Positions 5,428 through 12,451 of a stretch of DNA of 12,451 bases are shown here, one piece after another (the stretch's first letter is position 1; each line of letters opens with the position of its first letter). The DNA lies in assembly GCA_945877885.1 (NCBI GenBank), contig CAMCSI010000024.1, positions 1-12,451 of the forward strand. The letters are read 5' to 3'. The notes beneath the pieces are model-generated. The model was not told the DNA's origin, made no database searches, and was given only the letters and a program-made list of their open reading frames with translations. The stretch is from Chlamydia trachomatis. Lineage in GTDB: Bacteria; Chlamydiota; Chlamydiia; Chlamydiales; 2-12-FULL-49-11. The translations under genes and the position numbers were made by a program.

Positions 5428-6187
5428 GATCGTGCAGTAAGCGTATCGGGCAAAAATTGATGTAATCACAGGCTGTGCATATATACTTAGTGCCATCTTT
5501 AGTAAAATTTACAGGCGCATCTGGGTATAGGTTATGCAAATGGCCATAAATACAATGGGTGATCCCTGTATCTTTAATAAGTCTTGAAAACTCATTATCA
5601 GAGCGATCTGGAGGGATCGGCGGGTAGTGGATCATAAGAATTTTATATTTAGCGTTACGATTCATCGCATCAAGGCTCATACAAAGTCTGTCTAGTTCAT
5701 TTTTGAAAATTTTTTGGTCATGAGCTACCGCTACATTTGTATATTCCTTCTTTTTGATATTGACCCCAGAAATTTCTTTCATATCAATAAACTTATAGTA
5801 GTTTAAATCAGGATGATCCCAAAGTCTTGTTCCTCCGATAGATATATCTCCATAGTTGTAGGCATCATTATGGATAATGCTAATGGAGGGGGGAAGAGCT
5901 TTTCTTACGCTTGATGCAGATTTCCACCAAAGATCATGATTTCCTCTACTTAGCACCTTTTTTCCAGGTAAGGCATCGATCCACTCTAAATCAGGGATAG
6001 CATTTTCTAGCTTAAGCCCCCAGGAGATATCCCCTGCGATTAATACTAGGTCATCAGGGCTGATTAAATGTTCCCAGTGCGCTTTTATCTTATCTGGATG
6101 ATTGTTCCACTTTTCTCCAAACACATCCATTTTTTTATCAGGTGTTCCAAAAGAGAGGTGAAGATCTGAAATAGTCCATACGTTCAT
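5420..6187 (-). CDS. Calcineurin-like metallophosphoesterase
   Basis: The 255-residue protein has all the metal-binding motifs of the calcineurin-like phosphoesterase superfamily in order: DLH (Asp8, His10), GDISW (Asp53), GNHD (residues 82-85), HYPP (His187) and GHLH (His216, His218). These residues normally bind two divalent metals and activate water to cleave phosphomono- or diesters. There is no signal peptide, so it is predicted cytosolic. The substrate cannot be read from the sequence. It lies 39 bases behind glgC on the same strand, and as I recall the same pairing occurs in Chlamydia, where the homologue is also unassigned. A late role in glycogen or nucleotide-sugar metabolism, such as clearing a phosphate by-product, is possible but only an inference from context. 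The ATG has only a distant AGGG as ribosome binding site. Confidence 0.88.
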   Translation of the reverse strand: MNVWTISDLHLSFGTPDKKMDVFGEKWNNHPDKIKAHWEHLISPDDLVLIAGDISWGLKLENAIPDLEWIDALPGKKVLSRGNHDLWWKSASSVRKALPPSISIIHNDAYNYGDISIGGTRLWDHPDLNYYKFIDMKEISGVNIKKKEYTNVAVAHDQKIFKNELDRLCMSLDAMNRNAKYKILMIHYPPIPPDRSDNEFSRLIKDTGITHCIYGHLHNLYPDAPVNFTKDGTKYICTACDYINFCPIRLLHDLT

Positions 6188-6226
6188 AATGTAAGTTTAC
6201 CCTATCATAACTTTTACTTTCAATAG

Positions 6227-7462
6227 TTAGGCTGAGCGGTACTCCCTATTTTCTAGAATATGAAAGTTTTTAGGTACAAAAGCGCCCTGTTTTACGATGA
6301 TGATCCCATTTTTGATTGTAATAGGTCCCATATCTGCATCTGGAAGAGAAAGGCCATTAAGGGTAAGTTCCACTCCATCTTCAATTACTGCATCTTCATC
6401 GATGATCACTTTTTCTAAAAAGCAATTTTTACCAATAGTTGTTGAGGTGTTTTCTGAAATATTTCCTAAAGTGATTACCCCTCTTAAGATGGAGCCTGCA
6501 CCAATAGATGTTTTAAGCCCAAGAAGAGAGTAAGAGAGCTCTTGTGCGTGGATACTACAGCCATCAGAGATCCTAGATCTTTCAATACTACAGTTTGAAA
6601 TAAACGCAGAGGGTATATTTGAGACATTTGGGTGAAGAAAGCACTCTTTTCCAAAAAGATCAAGAGATAAGCTATGGTCAAGAAGTTTGATGCTTGCTTT
6701 GTAATAAGAGCTAATAGTTCCAATATCTTCCCAGTAGCCATCAAAAACATAAGCAGAGGCTTTCCCATGTTTTAGATGATAGGGGATAATATCTTTACCA
6801 AAATCTACCCCTGAATTTTCTTTTAGTAGATTGATTAAAACGTTTCTTTTAAAAATATAAATGCCCATTGAACCAAGAAAAATTCTCTCATCTAACGCAT
6901 GTATTTTATTCGTAGTGTGAGGTTTTAAAGCAAATTTTTTTAAAGATTCTTCATCCCCAGGCTTTTCAATAAAATCAATAATTTCTTTATTTTGGCCTAT
7001 TTTCATTACACCCATTCGACCAGCTTCTTCTTCATTAATAGGAAGGGTTGCAATAAGTAGATCAGAGTTAGAGGTTTTTGCACTTTCTACCATTTCATCT
7101 AAATCCATAGAGTAGAGTTGATCGCCAGATAGAATAATCACATGCTCGGTATTAGATGTTTCAAGTGTAGTCAGATTTTTTCTTATAGAATCAGCAGTAC
7201 CATCATAGTGAGCGTGATTTGCTGTAAGAATTTCAATTTTATTATGATACGTTTCCCTAATATGGGAATTTAAAGAATGGCTCAGATACTGCGTCAGTGT
7301 GTATATCTTTGAAGATTTAGCTTTTAAGGCATTTGAAAGGGCAAAGTCAATAAGGCGATAGCGTCCTGCAAAAGGAACTGCAGGTTTACAGCGGTGCATC
7401 GTTAGTGGGGCAAGTCTTGTCCCTTCTCCACCTGCTAATACATAAATGATTGGATTTACCAT
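6227..7462 (-). CDS. glgC: Glucose-1-phosphate adenylyltransferase (ADP-glucose pyrophosphorylase)
   Basis: GlgC joins ATP and glucose 1-phosphate to ADP-glucose and pyrophosphate, the committed step of bacterial glycogen synthesis in the cytosol. The 411-residue protein opens with the nucleotide-binding loop LAGGEGTRLAPLT (9-21), then KPAVPFAGRYRLIDFALSN (26-44). SGDQLY contains the metal-binding Asp114; IEKPG has the substrate lysine near 167; YWEDIGT is at 243-249. The C-terminal part from about 290 has the irregular hexapeptide rhythm of a left-handed beta helix (IGAGSILRGV, IGKNCFLEKVIIDEDAVI). The length is slightly under the usual 420-440. Residues around 11-15 read GGEGT where GGRGS or GGKGT is common. 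It lies 52 bases after the HEAT-repeat gene and has no ribosome binding site, but an AT-rich hairpin lies just before its start. The matching glgA, glgB and glgP genes are not in this window. Confidence 0.95.
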   Translation of the reverse strand: MVNPIIYVLAGGEGTRLAPLTMHRCKPAVPFAGRYRLIDFALSNALKAKSSKIYTLTQYLSHSLNSHIRETYHNKIEILTANHAHYDGTADSIRKNLTTLETSNTEHVIILSGDQLYSMDLDEMVESAKTSNSDLLIATLPINEEEAGRMGVMKIGQNKEIIDFIEKPGDEESLKKFALKPHTTNKIHALDERIFLGSMGIYIFKRNVLINLLKENSGVDFGKDIIPYHLKHGKASAYVFDGYWEDIGTISSYYKASIKLLDHSLSLDLFGKECFLHPNVSNIPSAFISNCSIERSRISDGCSIHAQELSYSLLGLKTSIGAGSILRGVITLGNISENTSTTIGKNCFLEKVIIDEDAVIEDGVELTLNGLSLPDADMGPITIKNGIIIVKQGAFVPKNFHILENREYRSA

Positions 7463-7468
7463 AAGACC

Positions 7469-7490
7469 AAAGAATGTTTATCTATTCTTT
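7469..7490 (-). promoter_or_regulatory. AT-rich hairpin directly upstream of glgC
   Basis: AAAGAAT (7469-7475) and ATTCTTT (7484-7490) form a perfect 7-bp stem with an 8-base loop, ending six bases before the glgC start codon at 7462. In RNA it would cover the place where a ribosome binding site is expected. It could be a control hairpin or an operator. With five or six A-U pairs it is weak and could be chance. Confidence 0.25.
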
Positions 7491-7514
7491 ACTTATCAAA
7501 GGGAGCCTGTAAGG

Positions 7515-8390
7515 TCAAGTACTTTTCTTCCAAAAGGAAAGGATGATCTTCATTTCATCCGCTAAGTTCTTCTTTAGACCTACAGTATTTGCAAGTTGAG
7601 CAAATTTTTTTCTGTCCTCTTCATTTTCGAGCCCTTCACAAATACAGATTAGATAGGAAGTGTAAGAGCTGCGGAGCAAGGTTGAAGGCTCCTCTAGGAG
7701 AGATAAGGCAAGTTTTGCTGTTTCATCATTGACGGCAAATGAGGATAAAGCCATAGCTGCAAGGTAGTTATCTTTAGTGTAAGGGGCCCCTTTTAAACGG
7801 TTTTGTAAAAATTCTTCCCCTGCAGGTCCAAAAGAAATGAGTGTATCGATCAGCACCTCATCGGCAGTAAAGCTTTTGCCTAAGGCATTAAATAAATAGG
7901 GGATAGCTTCGGTATCACCAATTTTTTTAAGCGTTAAGGCAGCGTTGATTGGCGCTTTCCCATAACCTGGATTTAAAGGGCTGTAAAAATGATCCTGAAC
8001 TAAGATCTCTAACAGGGGTTTTACTGCACGATGATGAAAATTAGAAAGCGCTTCAATTTCTTCGATGGGGTCATACGACTCTGTAAGGATAAGATCAGAA
8101 AGTCTTTTTAAAAGCTCATCGTCTTGTTCATAGCAACCTTTTAGCTTTGTGTATAAATCTTTTGAAAAAATCACATCATTTTTTGCAAGTTCGGGAAGAA
8201 TTTCTTCAGAAAGATAGCCTTCTTTGTCAAAAGCTGCAAGCTCTTGTATTCTTTCTATGTCAAATTCTTCTTGAACACCGAGGCCATCTTCACTGTAATA
8301 GTCGAGCATCACTTCAAAGCTGCCGCCAAAATGGGCATCTTTGTGCATAAGTATTTCTAAATCTATGGTGTCTAGTAAAGGCTGATTCAT
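7515..8390 (-). CDS. HEAT-repeat (PBS lyase-type) protein of unknown function
   Basis: The protein (291 residues from the ATG at 8390) is an all-helical repeat protein. The clearest HEAT-like unit is INAALTLKKIGDTEAIPYLF, followed by related units ending in LISFGPAGEEFLQNRL, then AAMALSSFAVNDETAKLALS. Helix pairs appear to run through most of the protein. It has no signal peptide or membrane segment and no catalytic motif, so it is probably a cytosolic scaffold or adaptor. A GTG at 8405 in the same frame is an alternative start: AAAGG lies two bases before the GTG but 17 bases before the ATG, so neither spacing is ideal. The gene begins only a few to about 20 bases after lipA ends and is surely cotranscribed with it. 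That suggests, without proof, a link with the lipoate enzymes. The C-terminal 40 residues are less repeat-like. Confidence 0.75.
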   Translation of the reverse strand: MNQPLLDTIDLEILMHKDAHFGGSFEVMLDYYSEDGLGVQEEFDIERIQELAAFDKEGYLSEEILPELAKNDVIFSKDLYTKLKGCYEQDDELLKRLSDLILTESYDPIEEIEALSNFHHRAVKPLLEILVQDHFYSPLNPGYGKAPINAALTLKKIGDTEAIPYLFNALGKSFTADEVLIDTLISFGPAGEEFLQNRLKGAPYTKDNYLAAMALSSFAVNDETAKLALSLLEEPSTLLRSSYTSYLICICEGLENEEDRKKFAQLANTVGLKKNLADEMKIILSFWKKST

Positions 8391-8410
8391 GAAATAATTG
8401 TACACTACCT

Positions 8411-9334
8411 TTATTTTTGTGTGTAGGTAAATTTCTTTAGCTTACGGAGGGTGGAAAAGATCTCAGAGGCGTTATAACTGGATCGAATATAGGGTCCTGC
8501 ATAAACAAATGGGATACCAATTGCCTCACCACGAATCTTCCACTCATTAAATTTTTCAGGGGTAATGTAGGACTTTACCAAAAGTTTTTTTTTCGATGGC
8601 TGAAGGTACTGACCCATAGTGACAATATCTACCCCAGTATTGCATAGGTCAATCAGCGTTTGATCAATTTCATGATCCATCTCTCCAAGGCCCAGCATGA
8701 TACCAGATTTAATAAAACTATCAGGAAGCATCTCTTTTGCTCGCCTTAATGTTTCAAGAGTACGCTCATAGGTAGCTTTATGTCTTACTTTTGGGGTTAA
8801 TCTGTGTACTGTTTCAATATTATAGTTATAAATCTCAGGTTTTGCGCTAAAAATTAGATCTAAAGCTTTTGTATTTCCTGCAAAATCTGAGGTGAGCACC
8901 TCGATAGTGCAACCTGGATTTAAGGCTCGGATTTTTTTGATGATTTCGACAATAGCAAAGGCGCCACCATCTTCTAAATCATCTCGAGCAACTTGTGTTA
9001 AGACGGTATGAGTTAATCCTAGCGTTTTTACTGACTGGGCAACTTTATCTCCCTCTTCAGGGTCAGGTATTGGGGGAGCTTTAGAAAAACCTATTTCACA
9101 AAATCCGCATGCCCTTGTACAAATTTTTCCAAGAAGGAGGAACGTTGCGGTTTTTTTACTGTAACATTCAAATCTATTTGGGCATTTTGCTTCTTCGCAA
9201 ACAGTTGAGAGCCTTTTTTCACTGATTAAATTATCTGTTACAGAATACTCAGCTTTTCCTGGTAAATTTCGATGAAGCCAGGCAGGTAGTGGCTCTTTCT
9301 CTTTAATGATTTTTAGTGGATTATTATCTATCAT
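8411..9334 (-). CDS. lipA: Lipoyl synthase
   Basis: LipA inserts two sulfur atoms into protein-bound octanoyl groups to make lipoyl cofactors on the E2 and GcvH proteins. The 307-residue protein has both cluster signatures: CEEAKCPNRFEC (Cys46, Cys51, Cys57) for the auxiliary, sulfur-donating 4Fe-4S cluster and CTRACGFC (Cys72, Cys76, Cys79) for the radical SAM cluster. The C-terminal RSSYNA (284-289) supplies the serine ligand of the auxiliary cluster. TQVARDDLEDGGA (113-125) corresponds to the usual TSVxRDDLxDGGA. The length is normal. Its ATG overlaps the lpdA stop (ATGA), so the two are translationally coupled. The ligase or transferase that supplies octanoate (LipB or LplA) is not in the window. 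The lpdA-lipA pairing is, as I recall, also present in Chlamydia. Confidence 0.97.
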   Translation of the reverse strand: MIDNNPLKIIKEKEPLPAWLHRNLPGKAEYSVTDNLISEKRLSTVCEEAKCPNRFECYSKKTATFLLLGKICTRACGFCEIGFSKAPPIPDPEEGDKVAQSVKTLGLTHTVLTQVARDDLEDGGAFAIVEIIKKIRALNPGCTIEVLTSDFAGNTKALDLIFSAKPEIYNYNIETVHRLTPKVRHKATYERTLETLRRAKEMLPDSFIKSGIMLGLGEMDHEIDQTLIDLCNTGVDIVTMGQYLQPSKKKLLVKSYITPEKFNEWKIRGEAIGIPFVYAGPYIRSSYNASEIFSTLRKLKKFTYTQK

Positions 9335-10719
9335 CGGCGACTTTTTGGTAGGTGAATAGGTTCTCCGAGTCCAAGCTCTGCAGCTTCTGACCAGCCTTCA
9401 GCAATAGTTGGGTGAGCATGAATTGTAGATGCTATTGCCTCTAGAGTTAACTCATTTTTCTGAGCAAGGGCGATTTCTGCAATAAGAATGGATGCACTAT
9501 AGCCAATAACTGATCCCCCTAACACCTCATGATACTTCTCTCCGTAAACAATTTCTACAAAACCCTCTTCTTTTTGCATAGCCTTTGCTTTACCTAAGGC
9601 TGCAAAAGGAAATAGGGCAGATTTTGCGGCAATTCCTTTTGCTTTTGCTGCCTCTAAAGTAAGGCCTACCTGAGCGATCTCTGGATCGGTGAAAATCACT
9701 GCAGGGATACAGGAATAATCGGCAGCTTTAATGTGACCTGCAATATTTTCTGCGGCAATAATCCCTTGATAGGATGCGCTATGAGCAAGCATCGATTTAC
9801 CAGTTACATCACCAATTGCGTAAACTTTAGGGGCATTTGTTTCCAAATAGTCATTAACTTCAATAAAACCGCGCTCTGTTGTACCAAGTCCAATTGCATC
9901 TAAATGAAGTCTATCTGTAAAAGGTTTTCTTCCTGTGGATATAAGAACGGAATCACCGGTAAGGGTTGACCCATCATCTAAAGTACAGGTAACTTCTCCA
10001 TTTTGTTTGTCAACTTTCTCTAATTTTTTTCCAAGAAAAAGGTGGATCCCTTTTGCTTTGAATTTTGAGGTGAGAGTATCTGCAATCATTGTCCCTTGAG
10101 CAAGTACAAGTTTATCAAATACTTCTACGATAGAGATTTTTGCCCCGAGTTCATGAAATAAAGAGGCAAATTCACATCCAATATACCCCCCACCAATAAT
10201 AATAAGGTGCTTTGGAACTTTTGTTATTTCTAAAATTGAGGTTGAATCGTGAATGAGGGTTTTATCTACGTGTACGTGTGGTAATGTGGCAGGGATGCTG
10301 CCTGTTGCAATAATGGTATGTTTTGTATGAATTGTTTTTGATTCATGACCCTTTATTTTGATGGCACCGCCGCCTTCAAAACTACCAATCCCCTGAAAGT
10401 AATCGATACCTGCGCTTTTTAACAAACCATGAATGCCGTGTACAAGTTCTTTGATTACCTCATCCTTTTTAGATACCATCTTGGTGTAGTCAAAACTAAA
10501 CTCCTTTACATCGATCCCGAAAGCCTTTGCCTGTTTAATCGTTTTTAATACAGAGGCATGAGCAAGAAGCGTTTTTGTTGGGATACAGCCTCTTAAAAGG
10601 CAAGTGCCACCTAATTCCTCTTTTTCAATGACTGCGACCTTTAATCCAAGATGGGCAGCCTTTAAAGCTGCAACATATCCTCCAGGACCGCCGCCAATAA
10701 CAACTATATCGTATTCCAA
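9331..10719 (-). CDS. lpdA: Dihydrolipoyl dehydrogenase (E3)
   Basis: This flavoprotein reoxidises dihydrolipoyl groups of the pyruvate and 2-oxoglutarate dehydrogenase complexes with NAD+. From the start chosen here it has 462 residues, normal for the family. The FAD-binding motif IGGGPGG is near 8-14, and the redox disulfide GGTCLLRGCIPTK gives Cys40 and Cys45. A second Rossmann motif, IIGGGYIGCEFAS, binds NAD. ATNAP-like YAIGDVTG follows, and IHAHPTIAEGWSEAA near the end provides the catalytic His-Glu pair. I chose the TTG at 10719 because AAAGGG lies about seven bases upstream and EYDIVVIGGG is the usual N-terminus. A TTG at 10746 in the same frame would add nine atypical residues and lacks a ribosome binding site. 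It overlaps lipA by four bases. Confidence 0.95.
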   Translation of the reverse strand: MEYDIVVIGGGPGGYVAALKAAHLGLKVAVIEKEELGGTCLLRGCIPTKTLLAHASVLKTIKQAKAFGIDVKEFSFDYTKMVSKKDEVIKELVHGIHGLLKSAGIDYFQGIGSFEGGGAIKIKGHESKTIHTKHTIIATGSIPATLPHVHVDKTLIHDSTSILEITKVPKHLIIIGGGYIGCEFASLFHELGAKISIVEVFDKLVLAQGTMIADTLTSKFKAKGIHLFLGKKLEKVDKQNGEVTCTLDDGSTLTGDSVLISTGRKPFTDRLHLDAIGLGTTERGFIEVNDYLETNAPKVYAIGDVTGKSMLAHSASYQGIIAAENIAGHIKAADYSCIPAVIFTDPEIAQVGLTLEAAKAKGIAAKSALFPFAALGKAKAMQKEEGFVEIVYGEKYHEVLGGSVIGYSASILIAEIALAQKNELTLEAIASTIHAHPTIAEGWSEAAELGLGEPIHLPKSRR

Positions 10720-10737
10720 AATGCACCCTTTTTCCCC

Positions 10738-10743
10738 AGTATA
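10738..10743 (-). promoter_or_regulatory. Candidate -10 element for the lpdA operon
   Basis: TATACT on the minus strand matches the -10 consensus at five of six positions. The -35 at 17 bases (TTTATT) is weak. Transcription would start near 10731, leaving about 12 bases including AAAGGG before the TTG at 10719. This supports the shorter lpdA start. Confidence 0.35.
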
Positions 10744-10796
10744 CAAAACTTAGATTATTGAATAAAGTAGGTTTTTTAAAATTTGTTTATTCTTCA

Positions 10797-10825
10797 TTGA
10801 AAGATTAATTAGAATTTGTTATATC
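10797..10825 (+). promoter_or_regulatory. Candidate promoter of the glycerophosphodiester phosphodiesterase gene
   Basis: TTGAAA (10797-10802, five of six matches) and TATATC (10820-10825, four of six) are 17 bases apart, about 25 bases before the ATG at 10850. The intergenic stretch 10747-10849 is AT-rich and is shared with the divergent lpdA promoter. No other structure is evident in it. Confidence 0.4.
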
Positions 10826-10849
10826 AATAGAATCTGCATAGGTATAATT

Positions 10850-11533
10850 ATGATACAAGAGTTAATTTCTCATCGCTGCTGTGATTATTCTATGCCTGAA
10901 AACACATTAGAGTCGATGAAACGTATGCATGCAAAAGGGGCTAAATGGTTTGAAATTGACTGTTTTTTGCTCGCTGATGGAAGTATTGCTGTGATTCACG
11001 ATAAACATTTGAAAAGAACCACTGGTCAAAAGGGAACTGTGGCTAAAATGACCTCTGAAGAAATAAAAAAAGTGGTGGTTAGAGGAGGAAATGGAAATGA
11101 AAGGATCCCGCTTTTGCCCGAACTAATGGATTATGCGGTAGAGCATGACCTAAAAATTTGTATCGAGCTAAAGGGAAGGGATGTTCATCTTGCAACTAAA
11201 GTGGATAACTTGATTTCAAGATATGATTCAGAACATTTTATCGTCTATTCATTTAATAAAACTTTTATTGATGTAATTGCAGAAAAAAAACCCTCTTATC
11301 CTGTTCACTGGAGTATGAGAAAACTTTCTAACGGCCGGTTGAAAGAAGCCGCTAGACTTGGTGTTGGGTTAAATTTAGATGGACGATATGTAAAGCATTC
11401 AGATATAGAGAAAATAAAAGCACAGGATTTAGCTGTTCATGTGTATACTGTAAACGATAAAGCTCGAGCAGACGAGTTATTTAAGTTTGGTGTTGAGGCT
11501 GTGATTACGGATACATTGATTACGGGGAAATAG
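10850..11533 (+). CDS. Glycerophosphodiester phosphodiesterase, cytosolic type
   Basis: Enzymes of this family hydrolyse glycerophosphodiesters, the deacylation products of phospholipids, to glycerol 3-phosphate and an alcohol. The 227-residue TIM-barrel protein has the expected motifs: SHR (His8, Arg9), PENT (Glu17), the metal-binding FEID (Glu35, Asp37), the catalytic IHD (His50), IELKG (Glu106, Lys108) and the C-terminal VHVYTVND and EAVITD. The lack of a signal peptide and the short length resemble cytosolic UgpQ rather than periplasmic GlpQ. The second position of the usual HRG motif is retained, but the Gly is replaced by Cys10. It starts behind a plausible promoter with a weak AGG ribosome binding site, and is followed two bases later by the zinc-ribbon membrane protein gene. 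An intracellular bacterium could use it to recover host-derived or its own lipid head groups; that role is inferred. Confidence 0.9.
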   Translation: MIQELISHRCCDYSMPENTLESMKRMHAKGAKWFEIDCFLLADGSIAVIHDKHLKRTTGQKGTVAKMTSEEIKKVVVRGGNGNERIPLLPELMDYAVEHDLKICIELKGRDVHLATKVDNLISRYDSEHFIVYSFNKTFIDVIAEKKPSYPVHWSMRKLSNGRLKEAARLGVGLNLDGRYVKHSDIEKIKAQDLAVHVYTVNDKARADELFKFGVEAVITDTLITGK

Positions 11534-11535
11534 AT

Positions 11536-11991
11536 ATGGAAAGTACAGAAAAGACGCGTTTGTGTCCTTATTGTGAAGGGTCGGTCCCATTAGGTTCACC
11601 TACTTGCCGGTTTTGTGGCTCTGCTTTTGATAACACTAAGACACCTGATAAAGGAGCCTTTAGAGGGCGCTCTGCTCATATGGACTATACTCCTCCTTAT
11701 TCACCTCCAACAGAAAATATTCACGAAAGTGTATTTTATCCAGAAAAAGATGAAAAAATGTACAAAGTGAAAGAAAGTGAATCAACCGAAGAAGAGGAAA
11801 AGGGGCATTTAATCGCTTTAACGCTCCTTTCCTGCGGTAGCATGCTTTTTACCTTAAGTATGTTTCTATTTTTTTTCTCAGAGCATGGAAGGGTTGTGCT
11901 TGAATGGAAAAGCCGCTATTGGAGCCTTTATATGATTTTAGGAGCACCAATGCTCTACTATGGCTTTAAAAAGCTTAAACAACTAATTTGA
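11536..11991 (+). CDS. Zinc-ribbon protein with two C-terminal membrane helices
   Basis: The 151-residue protein starts with a zinc ribbon: CPYC (Cys10, Cys13) and CRFCG (Cys24, Cys27). A linker rich in Pro, Ser and charged residues follows (about 30-90), including an acidic run SESTEEEEK. Two hydrophobic segments, about 91-114 and 122-142, form a membrane hairpin with a short loop. The C-terminus is basic (KKLKQLI). The likely topology puts the ribbon and linker in the cytoplasm. Such proteins often act as small adaptors, but I do not recognise a named family. It starts two bases after the phosphodiesterase stop, with GGGGA about seven bases upstream, so the two are almost certainly cotranscribed. 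Its stop is eight bases from that of the convergent secA gene. Confidence 0.8.
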   Translation: MESTEKTRLCPYCEGSVPLGSPTCRFCGSAFDNTKTPDKGAFRGRSAHMDYTPPYSPPTENIHESVFYPEKDEKMYKVKESESTEEEEKGHLIALTLLSCGSMLFTLSMFLFFFSEHGRVVLEWKSRYWSLYMILGAPMLYYGFKKLKQLI

Positions 11992-11999
11992 CCTTAAGG

Positions 12000-12451
12000 T
12001 TACAGCTTTATTTTACTTAAGCTTTCGGCAAGCTCTGGTTGAGGTCCAAGAAGCTCTATTTGCGAAAGGTGCATCTGAATTTCTTTTGCATCAGGTACCA
12101 TGATAGCGAAGGCAAAAAGTTGATGAGTGATATCCTTCTTCACTTCTATAGAAAATTCGTGAAAAAGATTAAATGCTTCATGTTTAAATTCTTGCAAAGG
12201 GTCTTTTTGAGCCACGGTTTGCATTGACACCTCTGTTCTTAGATGATCAATACCGAGTAAGTGCTTTTGCCATTTTTTATCAATGCAGCGAAGTAAAATA
12301 GATCGAATAATATCAGATAAAACTGCAAGTGGATCAATAGCTCTACCCCCTAGCTTTTGCATTACAGATATAACACTTGCTTCAGAGCGCAGTTTTGCTT
12401 TAAACGCTGCAAGTACTTTATTTTTTATTAGCTCAAAGGTTTCAGAAGTCA
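12000..12451 (-). CDS. secA: Preprotein translocase ATPase SecA, C-terminal fragment (cut by the window edge)
   Basis: About 149 codons of the 3' end are present; the frame stays open to base 12451, so the gene continues outside. The stretch IDKKWQKHLLGIDHLRTEV followed by TVAQKDPLQEFKHEAFNLF corresponds to the helical scaffold/wing region of SecA (E. coli: LDSLWKEHLAAMDYLRQG, then YAQKDPKQEYKRESF). SecA is the cytoplasmic motor that pushes preproteins through SecYEG. The internal Met at 12362 is not the start. The protein ends at SLSKIKL without the CxCxSGxxxxxCH zinc motif that SecB and lipids bind in many SecA proteins, so the C-terminal tail is short. The stop lies eight bases from the convergent zinc-ribbon gene, with a perfect 10-base palindrome ACCTTAAGGT at 11991-12000 between them. 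Confidence 0.93.
   Translation of the reverse strand, partial: TSETFELIKNKVLAAFKAKLRSEASVISVMQKLGGRAIDPLAVLSDIIRSILLRCIDKKWQKHLLGIDHLRTEVSMQTVAQKDPLQEFKHEAFNLFHEFSIEVKKDITHQLFAFAIMVPDAKEIQMHLSQIELLGPQPELAESLSKIKL

Noticed and set aside
6188..6226. Promoter TTGAAA with TAAACT between glgC and the metallophosphoesterase gene
   Set aside because: The spacer is 18 bases, the -10 is poor, and the start would fall inside the coding start; cotranscription with glgC is simpler.
6484..6768. 94-codon minus-strand frame inside glgC
   Set aside because: It lies wholly within glgC in another frame, and the glgC frame carries the conserved motifs and hexapeptide repeats.
11970..12025. AAAGCTTAA / TTAAGCTTT inverted repeat around the convergent gene ends, as a bidirectional terminator
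   Set aside because: The arms are 38 bases apart, AT-rich and nearly self-palindromic, with no U-run hairpin; they are likely chance.
12362..12362. Internal ATG as the start of a short 120-residue gene
   Set aside because: The frame is open upstream to the window edge and continues the SecA similarity, so this is an internal methionine of secA.

Overview
The window reads as a low-GC chromosomal segment from a member of the Chlamydiae, most likely one of the amoeba- or arthropod-associated (environmental) families rather than Chlamydia itself. This is inferred from gene content and order: an lpdA-lipA pair, a metallophosphoesterase directly behind glgC, and a set of minor pseudopilins. As I recall, the first two arrangements also occur in Chlamydia. 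A beta-lysylation-type radical SAM enzyme and orphan genes point to a larger environmental genome. No rRNA, tRNA, CRISPR array, transposase or phage gene was seen.

Layout. Positions 65-2087 (+ strand) carry an EpmB-like lysine 2,3-aminomutase and a membrane-free PhoR-type histidine kinase. The kinase ends tail to tail with, and overlaps, a minus-strand operon (3985-2050) of three translationally coupled proteins that match GspI, GspJ and GspK in order, size and N-terminal anchors. An AT-rich divergent promoter region (3986-4126) separates it from a poorly known segment: an orphan helical protein (4127-4762), a 135-base imperfect palindrome (4786-4920) and a small four-helix membrane protein (5050-5427).

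From 10719 down to 5420 the minus strand holds a compact metabolic block: lpdA, lipA, a HEAT-repeat protein, glgC and a calcineurin-like metallophosphoesterase. LipA makes the lipoyl group of the 2-oxoacid dehydrogenases and LpdA reoxidises it, so this pair supports acetyl-CoA supply. GlgC makes ADP-glucose for glycogen storage. The short gaps allow one long transcript, though glgC may have its own control. Diverging from lpdA, a glycerophosphodiester phosphodiesterase and a zinc-ribbon membrane protein lie on the + strand (10850-11991). They converge on the 3' end of secA, which runs off the right edge.

Most of the window is conserved housekeeping. The parts that deserve a second look are the palindromic repeat element with its two orphan neighbours, the pseudopilin trio (His instead of Gly before the processing site and a very long leader on the GspJ-like protein), the symmetric divergent promoter with a 12-codon leader ORF, and the possibly leaderless epmB. 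I found no clear previously undescribed multi-gene system.
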